A DNA stretch of 64,000 nucleotides from Sphaerolaimus hirsutus (lineage: Eukaryota; Nematoda; Chromadorea; Monhysterida; Sphaerolaimidae): NCBI GenBank assembly GCA_964036195.1, contig OZ038457.1, positions 1,897,180 to 1,961,179 of the forward strand, given 5' to 3'. Positions within the stretch are counted from its first letter, which is position 1. Each line of letters starts with the position of its first letter. Shown in pieces: positions 22,670 to 45,762 of this stretch. A program made the position numbers and the translations under genes. The notes under the pieces were generated by a model, which saw only the letters and a list, made by a program, of their open reading frames with translations, had not been told where the DNA came from and searched no databases.

Positions 22670-25600
22670 TTAATCATCCTTTTTCGATGGAATCTCTTCG
22701 GCAACTGGGACAGTCTCGTTCGTACTCACATCTCCACTTTTGGACACCTGAAATATTGCGTACTGGTAAGATTATTTAATGACCCAGCGCACAGCGCGGT
22801 GATTATCCAATGACCCGATTATCTAGTTCACGGCGAAAATTTCGAAAACTGATTAAACAGCTTGAGGAGTCCGTCAACTACGGCGGGAACTCTCAGCGCA
22901 TCTATGCACCATAAATGCGGCGGCACAATCAAAGATAGCCGCGCCGTGCCCCCCCTCCCCCCTGCATCTATTTATGTAACATCAACTACCGTATACTCCG
23001 GTTACTTTACACCCTGCACGCGTGGTTTCCGCTGGAAGTGTGCCAACGATGGTTAGCGCGTCCGAGTTTCATAAAAAGATGATAAAATCGATTGTTGTTA
23101 TAATGTTATTCATTAACATATTCACATCAATGAATTTTTTTCATATTTTTACGGAAATCGCATGACTTAACAATCATTGGCACGCTTCCAACACAAGACA
23201 TAAATCAGTGCGACGGCAGAGTATCATGTACGCCGAGTATATTTATTCTAATAGAATAGCGCCATTCCGTTTTTTGTCAACTTTTTTACCTGCCGTTCTA
23301 TTTTTTTCATCTAACTTTTTCACACGATTTTCATTTGAACATAGAATTTTAATAAGACATGGGCGACATTTTAATATCCGAGCATCAATTTAAACAAAAC
23401 CGGACCGGACCCTGTAAACCAATATCGTTGGAAATGAACACATTTTTGCAAACTTCGCTGTATATGTATGCATATTTACATACATATAAAGCGGTTCCTG
23501 GAGCTGGCTCCAACGCCAATAGCGCCATTGCGTGGCGCCTTGTATCGCGCTAGTGCCAAAACGTATTTCCGTCCCTGTATAGGGAAAAATTTTTAGGGGG
23601 GGGGGGCTCCGGCCTCCGTAAACAAGCAGCCCCCCCCCCGGCTGCATGGTGTGGGGCAACCCCGCATAGGGCAACCGAGTAGTTAGTAGGGCAAAGTTAT
23701 AAGGCAGTTAATGCAAGGGAATGCACGAAGAGCAGGAATTGAGTGCGACACATTTGATGTGGATAAAATAGGATCATGTCGGATAAGGCAAATGTGCTCA
23801 TGCAATCATTATGATATTGTGAGTTTGGTCCAATGCATCTGAGCAAACTTTTGCATAAATTTTTTGGTACATATTCATCTTATTGTGACAGATGCCAGAT
23901 GTACAAAAATAGCTGTGGTTGCCCGTTGCGGAGTTGCCCTGTGCGCCCGTGCCCCCCCCCCGCCCAAAAATCCTGGATACGTCCCTGACACGGAACACTT
24001 TAATTATACCCAGCATGCTGAGAATAGGCAATAAAACACATGACTAAATGATTTCGACAGTGAAAATCTATAAGCATTATGAAAATTTGCGATTTTTGGT
24101 GCAAATTAGAGTAAAATTGCTCAAAGGCGTTGCAGATAGATAGCTGGGCAATTCGCGCGGGGGGCTGTTCAGGGGAAAGTAGCAAAAAAATTTTGCCCCA
24201 GGGATAGATAGATCGCTGGGCGGTTTGGGGTGGGGTTACCCGCCCCCGTTGACACAAAATTAGATGTGCGGTGGGTCTAGATGTGGGATGGGTTTAGATG
24301 TCGGATGGCACGGGCTCGTTCTGAACACCCTGGATGTATTCACTACCCACTTTTCAAATATGTTTGTGTTTTGGCACTGTACAATGTAATTTATACCTGC
24401 CGTTCTATTGGAGGCTGCCGTTCTATTCTTTTCGTGGGTGTGAAAAGATGCCAAAACCTGCCGTTCTATTGGACGTGCCGTTCTATTGGAGGTATGCCGT
24501 TCTATTAGAAGAAATACGGTTGCATCTAAAATTGCTTATGTGCAGGCATTTTTTGGCAAACGTTGCGCTGAAAAAGCAGTTAGAAAAAAATTCAACAACT
24601 CAAATTTATCTGCAAGAATTGGGTGATACTTTCTCATAACAATATTATCCTGATAAAACTAGTGGAAACTAAAATTTTCGCTGAGATATTAATTTATGAG
24701 AACAATTTTGTCGTCCACTTCCATGAAGTTTTTAAGTGTCCATAAAGTAACTAACGCCGGATTTTTCAAGAATTTTCAACATCTCAATTAAATTAAAAAG
24801 CTTAGAAGTGGCTATATTTTGCAATGTACGTGGGATTCAATAGACAGGCTTTTTCAAGGTATAGAAAACAGAATCGGCGGGGAATTTACCAGAATAAATG
24901 TATTTAGCTAAAAAGGAATAAAACTACAAGCAAACAAACATATTGCCAAAAATAGCTGAAAAAAGGCAAAGGCACTGAAGGTGAAAGTGAGAGGGGCAGA
25001 ATTTGAAGGTGAAAATGGTCAAAAAGTCGTGAAAGTTAGCGAATTTGAGCAAAAATTTGGGCTACATTTCTCAAACTGTGTAAACTATTTTTGTATCCTA
25101 CTGTTTATCCAATGCACGCAACTCAATGGACCAAATCTAATAAAAAACATCGATTCCCAAGTCCAAAACATGACGTATTTATAAAGATGATGTCACTAAC
25201 GCGCAGTGACCCATGACCTGTGTCGAACAAAACAAAGTACACGAGGAAAAGTGTAAAAGTTAATTGGGAACGCACTAGAACAACCAAACCCACCGACCTC
25301 CTTGAAAGCATTAATCAAGTCGAGGAACATTCTTTAACGTTCTAAATTATACCCACCAGGCATGTAAAATATATTGGGACATAAGTGCAGAGAGCCCATT
25401 TTCAAGTGGGCAGGAGAAATCAGATCATTCTTGTTACTATGAGATTATAGTGCTGGACAAAAGAAGTGGTCACGGAGGCTCAATACAGGGACGTATCCAG
25501 GATTTTTGAGCGGGGGGGGGGCTGCTTGTTTACGGAGCCCGGCGAGGGGGGGGGGGCTCAGCCCCCCCCCCCTAAAATTTTAGCTACGTAGTGGCGGAAT

Positions 25601-28600
25601 GGCGCCATGGCGCTGGCGCCATTAGTAGGTGCCACGCCATGGCGCCATTTGCGTTGGCGTCAGCGCCATGGAACGCTGTATATGTATGTAAATATACATA
25701 CAAAACAGCAAAAAGCATAACATTTTTAATGATTTGCGGCCACATGGAGCGAATCTGATGATAATACCTTAAATCTGGTGAAGAATGCGCGCTTGCGCGC
25801 AAAATTTTTTACGCTGACGTTGAAAAAGTCGCATTTTCTGGTCACTTTCTGGTCTCGCCCCGGGAGGGGGGGGGGCTGCAGCCCCCCCCCGCCCCCCCCC
25901 CTGGATACGGCCCTGGCTCAATATATAGGCGTTTTCGAGGTGTAGAAGCCAGAAAGTAGCAAAATCGCTACAAAAAGGGTAAAAATGGGTAGGTTAGAAA
26001 TAGGTATAGTACCATCACGGACGTATTATATCAGTATTTTTGAGCAGAGTGAACCAGGAATCACCTCCCCCCCCCCCGCCTAAAAGTTTACCCAAATAGT
26101 GACGGAATGGCATTGTGACCATAGCTGAAATCGGGGGTAGCACTTTAGGGGGGGGGGGGGTTTAACCTGTTAGCCGGCACGTGTTTATATTTATCTCGGG
26201 AACTGGGGGGGTTATTTGGGCCGGAGTTTATTGGGCCGGGAACCCCAATTGGGGGGGGGGGGTAAAAAGTATACAATATTTTGTCCAGACAGATACACTT
26301 GCTAGCATTTAGAAAAATATACTTGCCCAAGCCAGCATCCATAAAAATACACTTGACAACATATTTTAGTAATTATGTCTCTATGTCTCTCTAGTAAATA
26401 TGTCTCTAATTAAACATAGAAGGAAAGTGTTCTAGTAACTGCTTTCAGGGCACTTAATGAAAGTATAAAAGTCCCCGAATTGATGTTGCATGCTCAATTT
26501 ATGAAAATACACCAAAGACTGAAAATACAAGTAAAAAATCTGGCAGTGGAAAGCTATGGGTTTTTCAAATATTCTTCTAATCTGTGTGATATTTTCAGCA
26601 CTGCAAATGACAGTTTTATCTCTATACATCAATGCCCAATTTGATCGGTTTTCAAGGCAGTTGCAAATGCAAAAGTACCGCAAAGTAGTGAGTTGATATT
26701 TGATTTTGTTTAAATGTACTTCAGAGACCTGATAGTGTGCATGCAGTTCACATTGGCAGCATGCCAACAATTTCTCACATACACGATAGTTGTAATATAG
26801 TGACGGAAAATCGATTGCTGTAGAATAGAAAATGTAACACCAGGGGGCACTCCCAGACCCTGTAAAAAGCCCTGTAAAATGTCAGATGTCATGCAAAGTG
26901 TCAAAAGTCATGGAAAATACCCTGCATTCCAGGGCATTTTCCATGACTTTTGACACTTTGCATGACATTTGACATTTTACAGGGTTTTTTTACAGGGTCT
27001 GGGAGTGGCACCAGTCAATTTTCCATCACTAAAGCGTTACATTCATCGTATCACTGCCAATAAAAACTTAAATAACTGTGCTTAGCACATAAATGCTTAG
27101 CGTATTAGATCTTAGAGTATCAATAGTAAAACTACACAAGATTATAATTTTCAATATTGAGAATAAACACATTTTTCAGCCAATGTGGACATTCCCTCAA
27201 CGAGTGCTGGTGACATTGCCAGAAATGAAAAAATCGCAACAGACAGTGAATGTGCTCGATTTTCGTTCGCACGCAGCGGTGAGTGATCACACTTTTTTTC
27301 AAATTGTGTTTTGAAAATGAATGTTTGGGAGGGTGATATAATGGATTTTATCTCATTTTTAGGACTTTATAAGTGAATCAAACAGATTTTTTCCAGAAAA
27401 AATTGCCAATTTTCCATTGATTTACCAGGTGTTTTAATTGCTTTTGTTTCAGATACATAATTACACATTTTGTTTGAAAAGTTTCAGTGTACCAAAAAGC
27501 AACCAAGCAAACATTCAAACTGAAATCCGCAACCAAAAAATTGACACACAACTTTTAATCCAATCAACTAGCAACCCATCCCATTGCAGCTTCGGGCCGG
27601 CCTTCCCGTAATGGTGCGCACAATTCCAAAATCTCGTGTGAGCAACAGACCAATATGGCACAGGGTGCTCAACATTCCAACATCAAAAATTGAAGCCCCA
27701 AAAAAGAGGTGGCAGGAAAAGACAAGTGCCATGGGCATTTTTAAAGGCTGGACAAAATGAGTTTTGTCAACTCTTTTCTTTGATTGAATTATTTGTGATA
27801 ATTGTTGTTATGTGAAAATAATGGTTGAAATTTAAAAGGATATACATCAATTTAGATATTTATGTACATATTGTTTCATTCTCATTTAGGAATATGCTTC
27901 TCATCATTGAACATTAAATTTTCAATTTACAAGAAATATAAGCATGTTTCAATGTTTTGCAAGTAATTAGAACATGTAGAGATTAGAACGCAATTTTGCC
28001 TGAACATGAATATAATCTATTTCATGATTGTTTCACTTAGACTTCTAAAACCCCATGGAAACTACCTAGACATCTTTCAAAATAGGCATTCCTACCAGTA
28101 CACAAATAGCTTAACAAAATATCCTAGTGCATTTTTTACCAACTTCAATGTTGTCTTCATTGAATAAAATAATTCAGGCTATTTAAGATACAATTCAGAA
28201 GCTTGAAATAATGTGGTCAGTGACATGTAAAATGTATTGCATTTCGGCATAATAAGCTGTACATTTTAGAATGCTTTTTAATTTCACCGTGTTACTCGCA
28301 AACTGAATAAATAATAAACAAAATCAGTGGAGAATGTGGCAACAAAAAATAGATAATAAAAAAATTTCATCGAAATGTTCCGTGAAGATTCCGAATGATT
28401 TTTCACACGGTTTTGGCATGACAACAATGTTTAGGTTTGAGAAATCCATGCAAAACCTATAGGTTCAATTTGGGATAAAAATGTATTGATGTCAGCTTGG
28501 CGCTAATGTTTGAAAAAATTCCACAAGAAAAAAAAACACAAAAACGCATGGCGAAATTTTCACCCACCGGACATTTTTCTTTTTTACTCTGCGGAATTTG

Positions 28601-28738
28601 AGCCGGACAAGTCGGGTACAGCATAGAGTCCAATTTTGTCCGCCAACTTTCGGGCATTAAATTCATTATCAACGGTTGTATGAATTTCATATAGATCCAC
28701 AGGGCCACCGGAAGGATTATACACGGAAGGCAGACCAT
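22670..28738 (-). CDS. C18orf32 / UPF0729 family membrane protein, 2 exons
   Basis: Exon 1 is 28738 down to 28568 (57 codons) and exon 2 is 22747 down to 22670 (25 codons plus TAA), both phase 0, giving 82 residues; the vertebrate protein is about 76. The start MVCLPCIILPVALWIY is the family hallmark: two cysteines beside a hydrophobic segment that family members use for ER and lipid-droplet association. The tail is hydrophilic and ends in lysines and acidic residues, as in the family. The donor is CCG|GTGGGT. Reading through it gives an open frame to 28457, which I take to be intron. The 5.8-kb intron contains small gene B on the opposite strand. An identical second copy of exon 2 lies at 13243-13320, so which one is used cannot be decided from sequence alone. 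Confidence 0.85.
22986..24521. repeat. Repeat cluster private to duplication copy 2
   Basis: In order: a TACTCCGGTTAC...GAGTATA inverted-repeat element with GGAAGTGTGCCAA words (22986-23240); AATAGAACGGCA-type fragments (about 23236-23340); a GGCGCCA patch (23500-23550); an inverted TCCCTG...GTATCCAGG element with C and G runs (about 23565-23990); and the right end of another CCGTATTTCTTC element (24397-24521). I see no coding exon. Confidence 0.5.
25486..25915. mobile_element. hAT-like element with CAGGGACGTATCCAGG ends, 8-bp target duplication
   Basis: Ends CAGGGACGTATCCAGG and CCTGGATACGGCCCTG are flanked by perfect octamers GCTCAATA (25478-25485 and 25916-25923). Inside are long C and G runs and a GGCGCCA array (25600-25670), probably itself an insertion. 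The CAGGG terminus fits hAT rules. Confidence 0.75.
26556..27760 (+). CDS. Small gene B: paralogue of small gene A, inside the C18orf32 intron
   Basis: Exons are 26556-26687, 27180-27278 and 27590-27760, with the same lengths and phases as gene A and also 132 codons plus TGA. Residues 4-23 form a hydrophobic leader. By eye the copies differ at about 23 residues and about 11 silent codon positions. Exon 1 has 12 of the replacements; the C-terminal 18 residues (KKRWQEK through GIFKGWTK) are unchanged. The frame is intact, so selection has kept it open, but replacements are relatively frequent. AATAAA at 28163-28168 matches gene A. The role is unknown; secretion or membrane anchoring is inferred from the leader only. 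Confidence 0.78.
26848..27014. mobile_element. CCCTGTAAAATG foldback element, absent from copy 1
   Basis: GGGGCACTCCCAGACCCTGT and its inverse bound iterated ATGCAAAGTGTCAAAAGTCA words. Copy 1 at about 18153 reads continuously through TTAGCACCAGTAGTG; here CACCAG occurs on both sides, suggesting a 5-6-bp target duplication. This separates the family from the 8-bp hAT-like class. Confidence 0.65.
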
Positions 28739-29883
28739 TTTTGCAGGAGTTAGCTAAAGTTGAGAAATTTTCTTTTTTTGAGAAATATCGGGAATATATA
28801 CGGAAGGATACGAATTCGTGCGCATTTTTTCTGGTGTTGTGTTCAAAATTTCGATAAAAGTAAAAAATATGTCATTGAGGTGACATATTTTTCCTTACAA
28901 CATGGTATCTAACGGTAAAAGCACTGGAGCAAACATCATGAGTTAAAAGATATGTATACTTTTACGGTTTTGGTACGAATGTTGCATAGAGTAGTTCCGT
29001 TTTTGGAACGGAAAATTTAGACTGTATGTAGGAAAAAAAATTTATTTATACTAATATTAGCTGTTTTTTGTGGCTGTATATTATCTGTTATACACATAAA
29101 ATATTTGCCAAAATTTGGCATTTCATTTAATGAAGAAAACTTTGATTTGAGGTAAACCCAGAAATATTGAAATTACTATTTAGTACAACTGTATTGCTTA
29201 CTTTTCAATGCGCTTTTTTATTTTAAGTTCGGTATTGAATCGCGTGAAGTCCCAAAATTGACTATTTTAAAACCTGGGTGTAATTCGAAAATGAACATTT
29301 TTCAGTATACATCACATAAAATGCTACCATATTTTAAGGATTATATAGTGACCTGCCAAAGTATGACCAAATTAAATTGCCCAATAATAAAACTTTACTC
29401 TCCCTTAACCTTAATATGACGGAATCTTATTCTTTATTCCGACGAAATTTTTATGTCAGATTCCATTGTAAAGTTTGCTGTCATTAAAGTATACCAAAGC
29501 GCCCCTTTTTTCTCGAAAAAATTTTTCCTTCAGCCATTTTCCTACCGTTCGGCACAAGTGTCACCTTACCTGTTTATTGCTCAAAATCGTTTTTTTATGT
29601 GTAAACAATTGTGTAAACAAGCCTTTCGCACGCAGATCCGTGTAGGCGGTGCGTAAATTATTTACAAGCGCCGAGAAGTTTTGTAATCTTATCATTCGCA
29701 AGTTTCACTGCCCGTATTTTTGTGTATCCAAAGGTCGGTATATAAGCCGAAATAATTTGTTCCGAAAAGTCTAGTTGAATACTCCAGGAAAGTCAAAGTC
29801 AATTTAAAATAGTTTCGACTAGAAAAGGGCTGTGGCATTGCAGCTTTTTGAGTTATTTGATATTTCTCTCTCCCGCTGACCTC
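28739..29883. promoter_or_regulatory. Shared upstream region of C18orf32 (-) and the MNK gene (+)
   Basis: The start codons of the two genes diverge across 1145 bp. This stretch is unusually free of the repeats that crowd the rest of the window, which fits a conserved regulatory interval. No TATA box or initiator can be assigned with confidence. The MNK 5' untranslated region presumably ends at 29883. Confidence 0.4.
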
Positions 29884-40857
<10,974 letters not shown>

Positions 40858-41770
40858 ACGATTACATAACGTTTCGTTTCACAAGCTGTCGCCTCAAGCA
40901 TCATTTCTCAAGTGACTGTATATTGGTTTTACATCTGAAAATGGGTTTTGGGAGTTGGGGGTTTCTGGTGACAGTCCCGAGCCCTGTAAAGTGTTAAGTC
41001 AAATGTGCAAAATATCATACAAATTTGTCAATTGTCATGCAAAGTGTCAAAGGTTCAGTAATAATATTTTTTGTATTTATTGACATTTTACATGGCATTT
41101 TACGTTTACACAGCTCTACACATTACAGGGCTCTGGAAACTCGCCAGGTGGGTAAAAATTCTGGATTGTGAGTGTCAAGTGCAAAATATCACCAAGTTTT
41201 AGGAGTGGACCTATTTACTGCCCTACTCACATAGATATAGAAAAAATATTTGTCACTTCCGTGTCTTATTCTATTTATTTAGCTGTGGCTAATTTGTTCC
41301 TGCATGGTGCCTGCTTTTGCAGTGGACCAGTGACCAATTCCACAGGTGGTCAAGTGACTGGAAAAGTTATAAGTGGTAGTGATTGTGAAAAGTGCTGAGT
41401 CAGGTGACAAGTAAACTTAATGGGCCCACACACACTAATTGACATCGCAAATTCGCGTCAACTCAGTGTCAATTGAATAAAACGAGAAGTTTGTAAAAAG
41501 CATCACACTTAACAGGAACAATGAAAATGAAGTGTCATGATGTAAAATTTACTATGCTCTATCAGATAGATAAGTTGAAATTGAAATCACAGTATCACTT
41601 AAATTCAGTTGACATTTAGTTGACACGAATTCAGTTGACATCCAGTGTGTGGGGGCCCAATGTGACAAGTATTTCACTTTTCTTGTCACTTAGCGTTGCT
41701 TGTAACTTGACACTTTTTTCGTCACTTTTCCAGCGTCTGGTTGATCAATCTATATCAAATTTGTGCTCTA

Positions 41771-44388
41771 ATGCCCCCCACACACTAGTTGACATTGACA
41801 CCAAGTGTCAACTGGTTCCGTTCCCAATTCAAAGCTTGCGTTTGAATCTCGTTCGTCGGCTCGTCAGCAAGCTTTGAATCGGGATCGGCACCAATTGACA
41901 TTTGATGTCGATGTCAACTGGCGTGTGTGGGCCTAATGAATCAATCAAATGCCAGTGCAGGGACATTTTGACACATTACACTACAAATGGCTCATTAAAA
42001 GATACGCAATATTCTGAACATTTAATATATAATGTGTAAATATTTATATGACTTATTCCACATGCATTAAGCTGTGGTTTGATAGGAAAAAATTGTATGT
42101 AGGCACAATTTTCCTGTGTTCTACGCATACGAATTTGTTCACGTATTTACTCGCACGGATAGATTAAGAAATAATTAGATTGATAGGGTATAGAATAGTT
42201 GATATTTGTTTATTTTATTTCGCACCTTTCCCGATTTTCACATTTTGTAATCCCGATGCCCGATTTATCGGGCATTTCGGGCTAGGGAGTTTTCTTCTCA
42301 TCTTACCGCGTGTTTTTTTTCGTTTATAGTTACCATTGTTTAGATAGATTTGAGTTTTGTCCTTGTTTTTTTCTTTGTTTATTCAATTTTATTGTATATA
42401 AATATGCGGGTGTACATAAGCTGAGCCAATATTTATCCATTGCGCTTTTTTTGTCAAGAATATTTTTCTCAATTCACTTTTTATGTGTAAAATTGACATT
42501 AAAATGTGTAGTATTGACCGTACTAGTATGGGTATTTTATTAGTTTTTTTTGTTACGTTTGAAAATTTCTTATCAAGGTCGTTTGAGAATGGTTGTGCCC
42601 ATTTTTGAGCGCTAATTGTCAGCGTTTTTATCATTTTTTACCACATTTTTTGTTGCTGGGTGGACCGAATTGGGGAACTCATTGCGACTCTGCGCACTAT
42701 TTGGTTGACGGCTGAAATGGCGGAAACTGGTAGATCCGTTTTAAACACGTTTCAGTTGACCATAATGCATTTTTCGATCTCCATAGATAAATATTTAGTT
42801 GTCTGACTTCTTATTCCGGTAAACTCAGGCGCTCAATGTTGATTTTTTCGTTTTCCGGAATTCCGGTCGTCAGGCGTCAACTAGTGTGTGTAGGCTGTTG
42901 GGGATGAAAGAAGAAGGAAATTATGTGAATGTTGGCACTGATCCAAAAAATGTAGCATATATCAACTCCGCTTTAAAAAATGTGTAGTGATGGAATTAAC
43001 GACGAAATGGTGGTATCAGTGCAATAAAATTCACATTTTAGGCATAATTTTTCGTATCTGACTGGTTCAAAATGCATAAAATAGTCGCTCAACTTTTGTT
43101 CCCATCGAAATGAGTTCCCCAATATTGTGTTCCCGGCGACGATTCAATTCAAATGTCAACTCGTGTTCAATCGGTCAATTTGGGTATTGGAATCTCTTTT
43201 GTTACAAATGTTCGAAACAATGTGCAGTTTAATTTGTGTCAACTCTGTGTATGTACAGTTCTGTGATTTGGTGCTGAAAGGCGGAAAAATACGTGAAATG
43301 TTGTGTATATAAATATGGGACATGTGTGCGTGTACATATTCTGCTCAGGGTTTTTGTTTTGTCAAACTGTTTTGAGTCGGTATTTTGAAAAATGAGGGAT
43401 TTTACGCATTTGGGACTTTCATTTTTTTGAAAGTACACCCATTCATTTATTTTTGATTGGCGGTATCATTTTAAAAAATATCGAAAACACAGTTTGACTT
43501 CGTGCGTTCACCGATTTGCTTCAATGAACTTTCATCAGCACAAATATAGCGATTTTTGAATTATGAATTCATAGCATTTCACACGATCGTTTACACAATA
43601 ACACATGCAATAATATATCGTAAAATTCATGTTCTACCCGACAAAAAAACGTTCAGAAATTGTATTTTTCCACATCGACCACCCGCAGATAGCGGTCACT
43701 TTTCGCCGTTATTGGCCTACACGCACTAGTTGACAACGATACCAAATGTCAACTGGTTCTCATCCCAATTCAAAGCTTGCTGAAGAGGTGACGAACGACT
43801 ATCAAAACCAGAAGTGTTGAATCGTGTTGCAAATGAAGCTTTTGTGTAAAAAAAGCTATGTGCGATGTATAGAATAAAGCGCAGTTACTCGGCAGCAAGC
43901 TCTGAATTGGGATGGGAACCAGTTGACATTTGTGTCCTTGTCAACTAGTGTGCGTGGGCCCATAGTGCGTAATTTCGCACTTTTTTGCACAATTTTGTCT
44001 ACGCACAGGTGTGCATTTGATTTGAGAGTGACCTTGGGCAGAACGCCCGCAAATGACAATCATTGACAAGCTGTCGGCAAGGTTGTTTCTTCATTTTTTA
44101 TTTGATTGTGACTCGGTTTCTGCAGTCGTCGCTGCATTTTCGTGTAGCAGTGCGTTTCTGCGTTTCAAAAATACTGGGACGGTTTTTTTGGCTGGCTACC
44201 GACATCGATGGCTAATTAAATCTATTTGGCCCACACACTAGTTGACATCGACACCAAATTTCCACTGGTTCCGATCTCATTCCAAAGCTTTTATTTGAAC
44301 GTTGTTCGTCGGCTCGCCAGAAAGCTTTAAATTGGGATCGGAACAAGTTGACATTACCTAAGTGTCGATGTAACTTGTGTGTGTCTGT
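41771..44388. repeat. Family of CACACACTAGTTGACA inverted-repeat elements
   Basis: At least three units (41771-41934, 43714-43965 and 44228-44388) have ends of the type GGCCCACACACACTAG and the inverse. Inside are iterated TTGACATCGACACC and TGTCAACTGG words and an inverted CAATTCAAAGCTT block. Single ends occur near 35938, 41424 and 58914. No clear target duplications were found. Confidence 0.6.
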
Positions 44389-44413
44389 AAAGTGTCGATG
44401 TTAGCGCTATCAG

Positions 44414-45240
44414 TGCTCCAGAGTTGTTAGAATTACTGAACTTTTTTAAAAGTATACGTATACGTAAAGTATTTTTGTTTTACTCATCACAAAGTATAGA
44501 AAACGTAAAATACTTTTTTACTCTACTTACGTACGCGTAAATGCGAGTACAAAATTTTTTTCCCGGTAAATTGCAAAAGAGAGCACTTTTCTTCATATGT
44601 AGAACTGGGTACATTTTCGAAACACCCCACTCACAATGGCCACTACGAATTACCTAATAGACCCTTGACGAACCCCTCCCCCAAATTGAGTGTAAAGAGA
44701 ACGTAAACATCAAAACCTTCCGTTTGTGTTCTGTGAAATGCAGAACACACATTTAAACAATGATTGAGTCACGTTAGAACAGAGTTACATCTACATTTAC
44801 ATGTAATTACTTATAATTATAGGTAACTCTATAATATACATGGTGCTTATTATTTTCTACCTCAGCGAACTCACAAACAACGGATTAGTACTGAGAGTTC
44901 CAAAACATTCTGGCGAAATAATAAACTCCACCCCGAAATACCCGCCCTTTTTTAACCCCCCCCCCCTCAAAATTTACACTATGAAACAATTTCGAGGAAA
45001 TAGAGTACATTGCAGACTGCAATTTGCAGTGTTATCGCCTAATAAATAAGTCCCACATTGAATTCACAGAAATACGTTTTCTTTATGTACTATATGTTCA
45101 TATATGCCTCAAAAACGTACGCGTACATGTGAGTACGTTACTTTAAAACAAGTATATGTAAACGTATTTACCGCGTACTCGCGTACGCGTATTTTTCGAG
45201 TAAACGTACGTACCTTTTAACAACTTTGCACTGCTCTAGG
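44414..45240. mobile_element. TACGCGTA-word element containing a decayed element
   Basis: The left end CAGTGCTCCAGAGTTGTTA and the right end TAACAACTTTGCACTG are imperfect inverse copies. The arms iterate ACGTATACGTAAAG and GTACGCGTA words. A degenerate TATTTCGAGGGG-family element occupies the middle (44636-45005). The flanking octamers do not match. Confidence 0.5.
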
Positions 45241-45624
45241 CTAGCAAATACGCTAGCACTGCTCGTCAATATACGTATCACGCGATGTCCGAGTATTTTC
45301 GGAACGCATCTTGCCAAGTACAAGGTACGGTATTTGAAAATGGACTATGCGCAGTCTTCGAGTACTTCTCATGGGCCATCATCAAGTGCGGCCAGAGGTT
45401 ACTTTTGTGGTCAATATTTGGCTAGGAAAGTTTACCGTACTTTACCGGCAATTACCGGTAAAAGTGAAATTAACTCTGCCGGGTGTCCGTTCCGTACCGT
45501 TTTGCCATTGTGCATTCACGTTGCATAACCCAAATTTTAACATAAAATTCTTATCACTACAATCCTTCTGGATCAATCTGACAAATTCAAATGTCATTTT
45601 TAGCAAGCAGTTCTAGCCCCCACC

Positions 45625-45749
45625 TGGGGTTGGGACAATATATCGTATCGAGCGTCGGATATCGAGCAGATTTCCATATCGAATATCGAGTTTGATAAAA
45701 AAGTATCGAATATCTACCTATATCGAAAAGACATATCGTCCCAACCGTA
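45625..45749. mobile_element. TATCGA-word element ending 13 bp before a homeobox-gene exon
   Basis: Ends TGGGGTTGGGAC and GTCCCAACCGTA surround iterated ATATCGAATATCGAG words. Flanking octamers CCCCCACC (45617-45624) and GCCCCACC (45750-45757) match at seven of eight positions. The right octamer forms most of the sequence before the acceptor CCCACAG of the exon at 45763. Confidence 0.6.
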
Positions 45750-45762
45750 GCCCCACCCACAG

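Larger units (their letters stand above)
21012..28507. repeat. Tandem segmental duplication, copy 2
   Basis: This copy matches 12446-19505 in order and orientation. It ends about 60 bp from the donor of C18orf32 exon 1, so the first exon was not duplicated. Private insertions include 21087-21954 and 26848-27014, and probably much of 22986-24521. The element at 25486-25915 has a truncated relative in copy 1 (about 15330-15500) and was probably present before the duplication. Confidence 0.85.
40858..45762. other. Intergenic repeats between the MNK and homeobox genes
   Basis: I recognise no exon, although 5' exons of the homeobox gene should lie here or be missing. Contents: CCCTGTAAAG foldback (40967-41145); CACACACTAGTTGACA inverted-repeat units (about 41424-41650, 41771-41934, 43714-43965 and 44228-44388); a TACGCGTA-word element (44414-45240) with a decayed G-run element inside (44636-45005); an ACCGGTAAA patch (45325-45510); and the TATCGA element at 45625. 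Confidence 0.5.

Noticed and set aside
28457-28567. C-terminal extension of the first C18orf32 exon
   Set aside because: A good GTGGGT donor precedes it. Splicing to the exon at 22747 gives a family-like length and tail, while the extension is hydrophobic and unlike the family.
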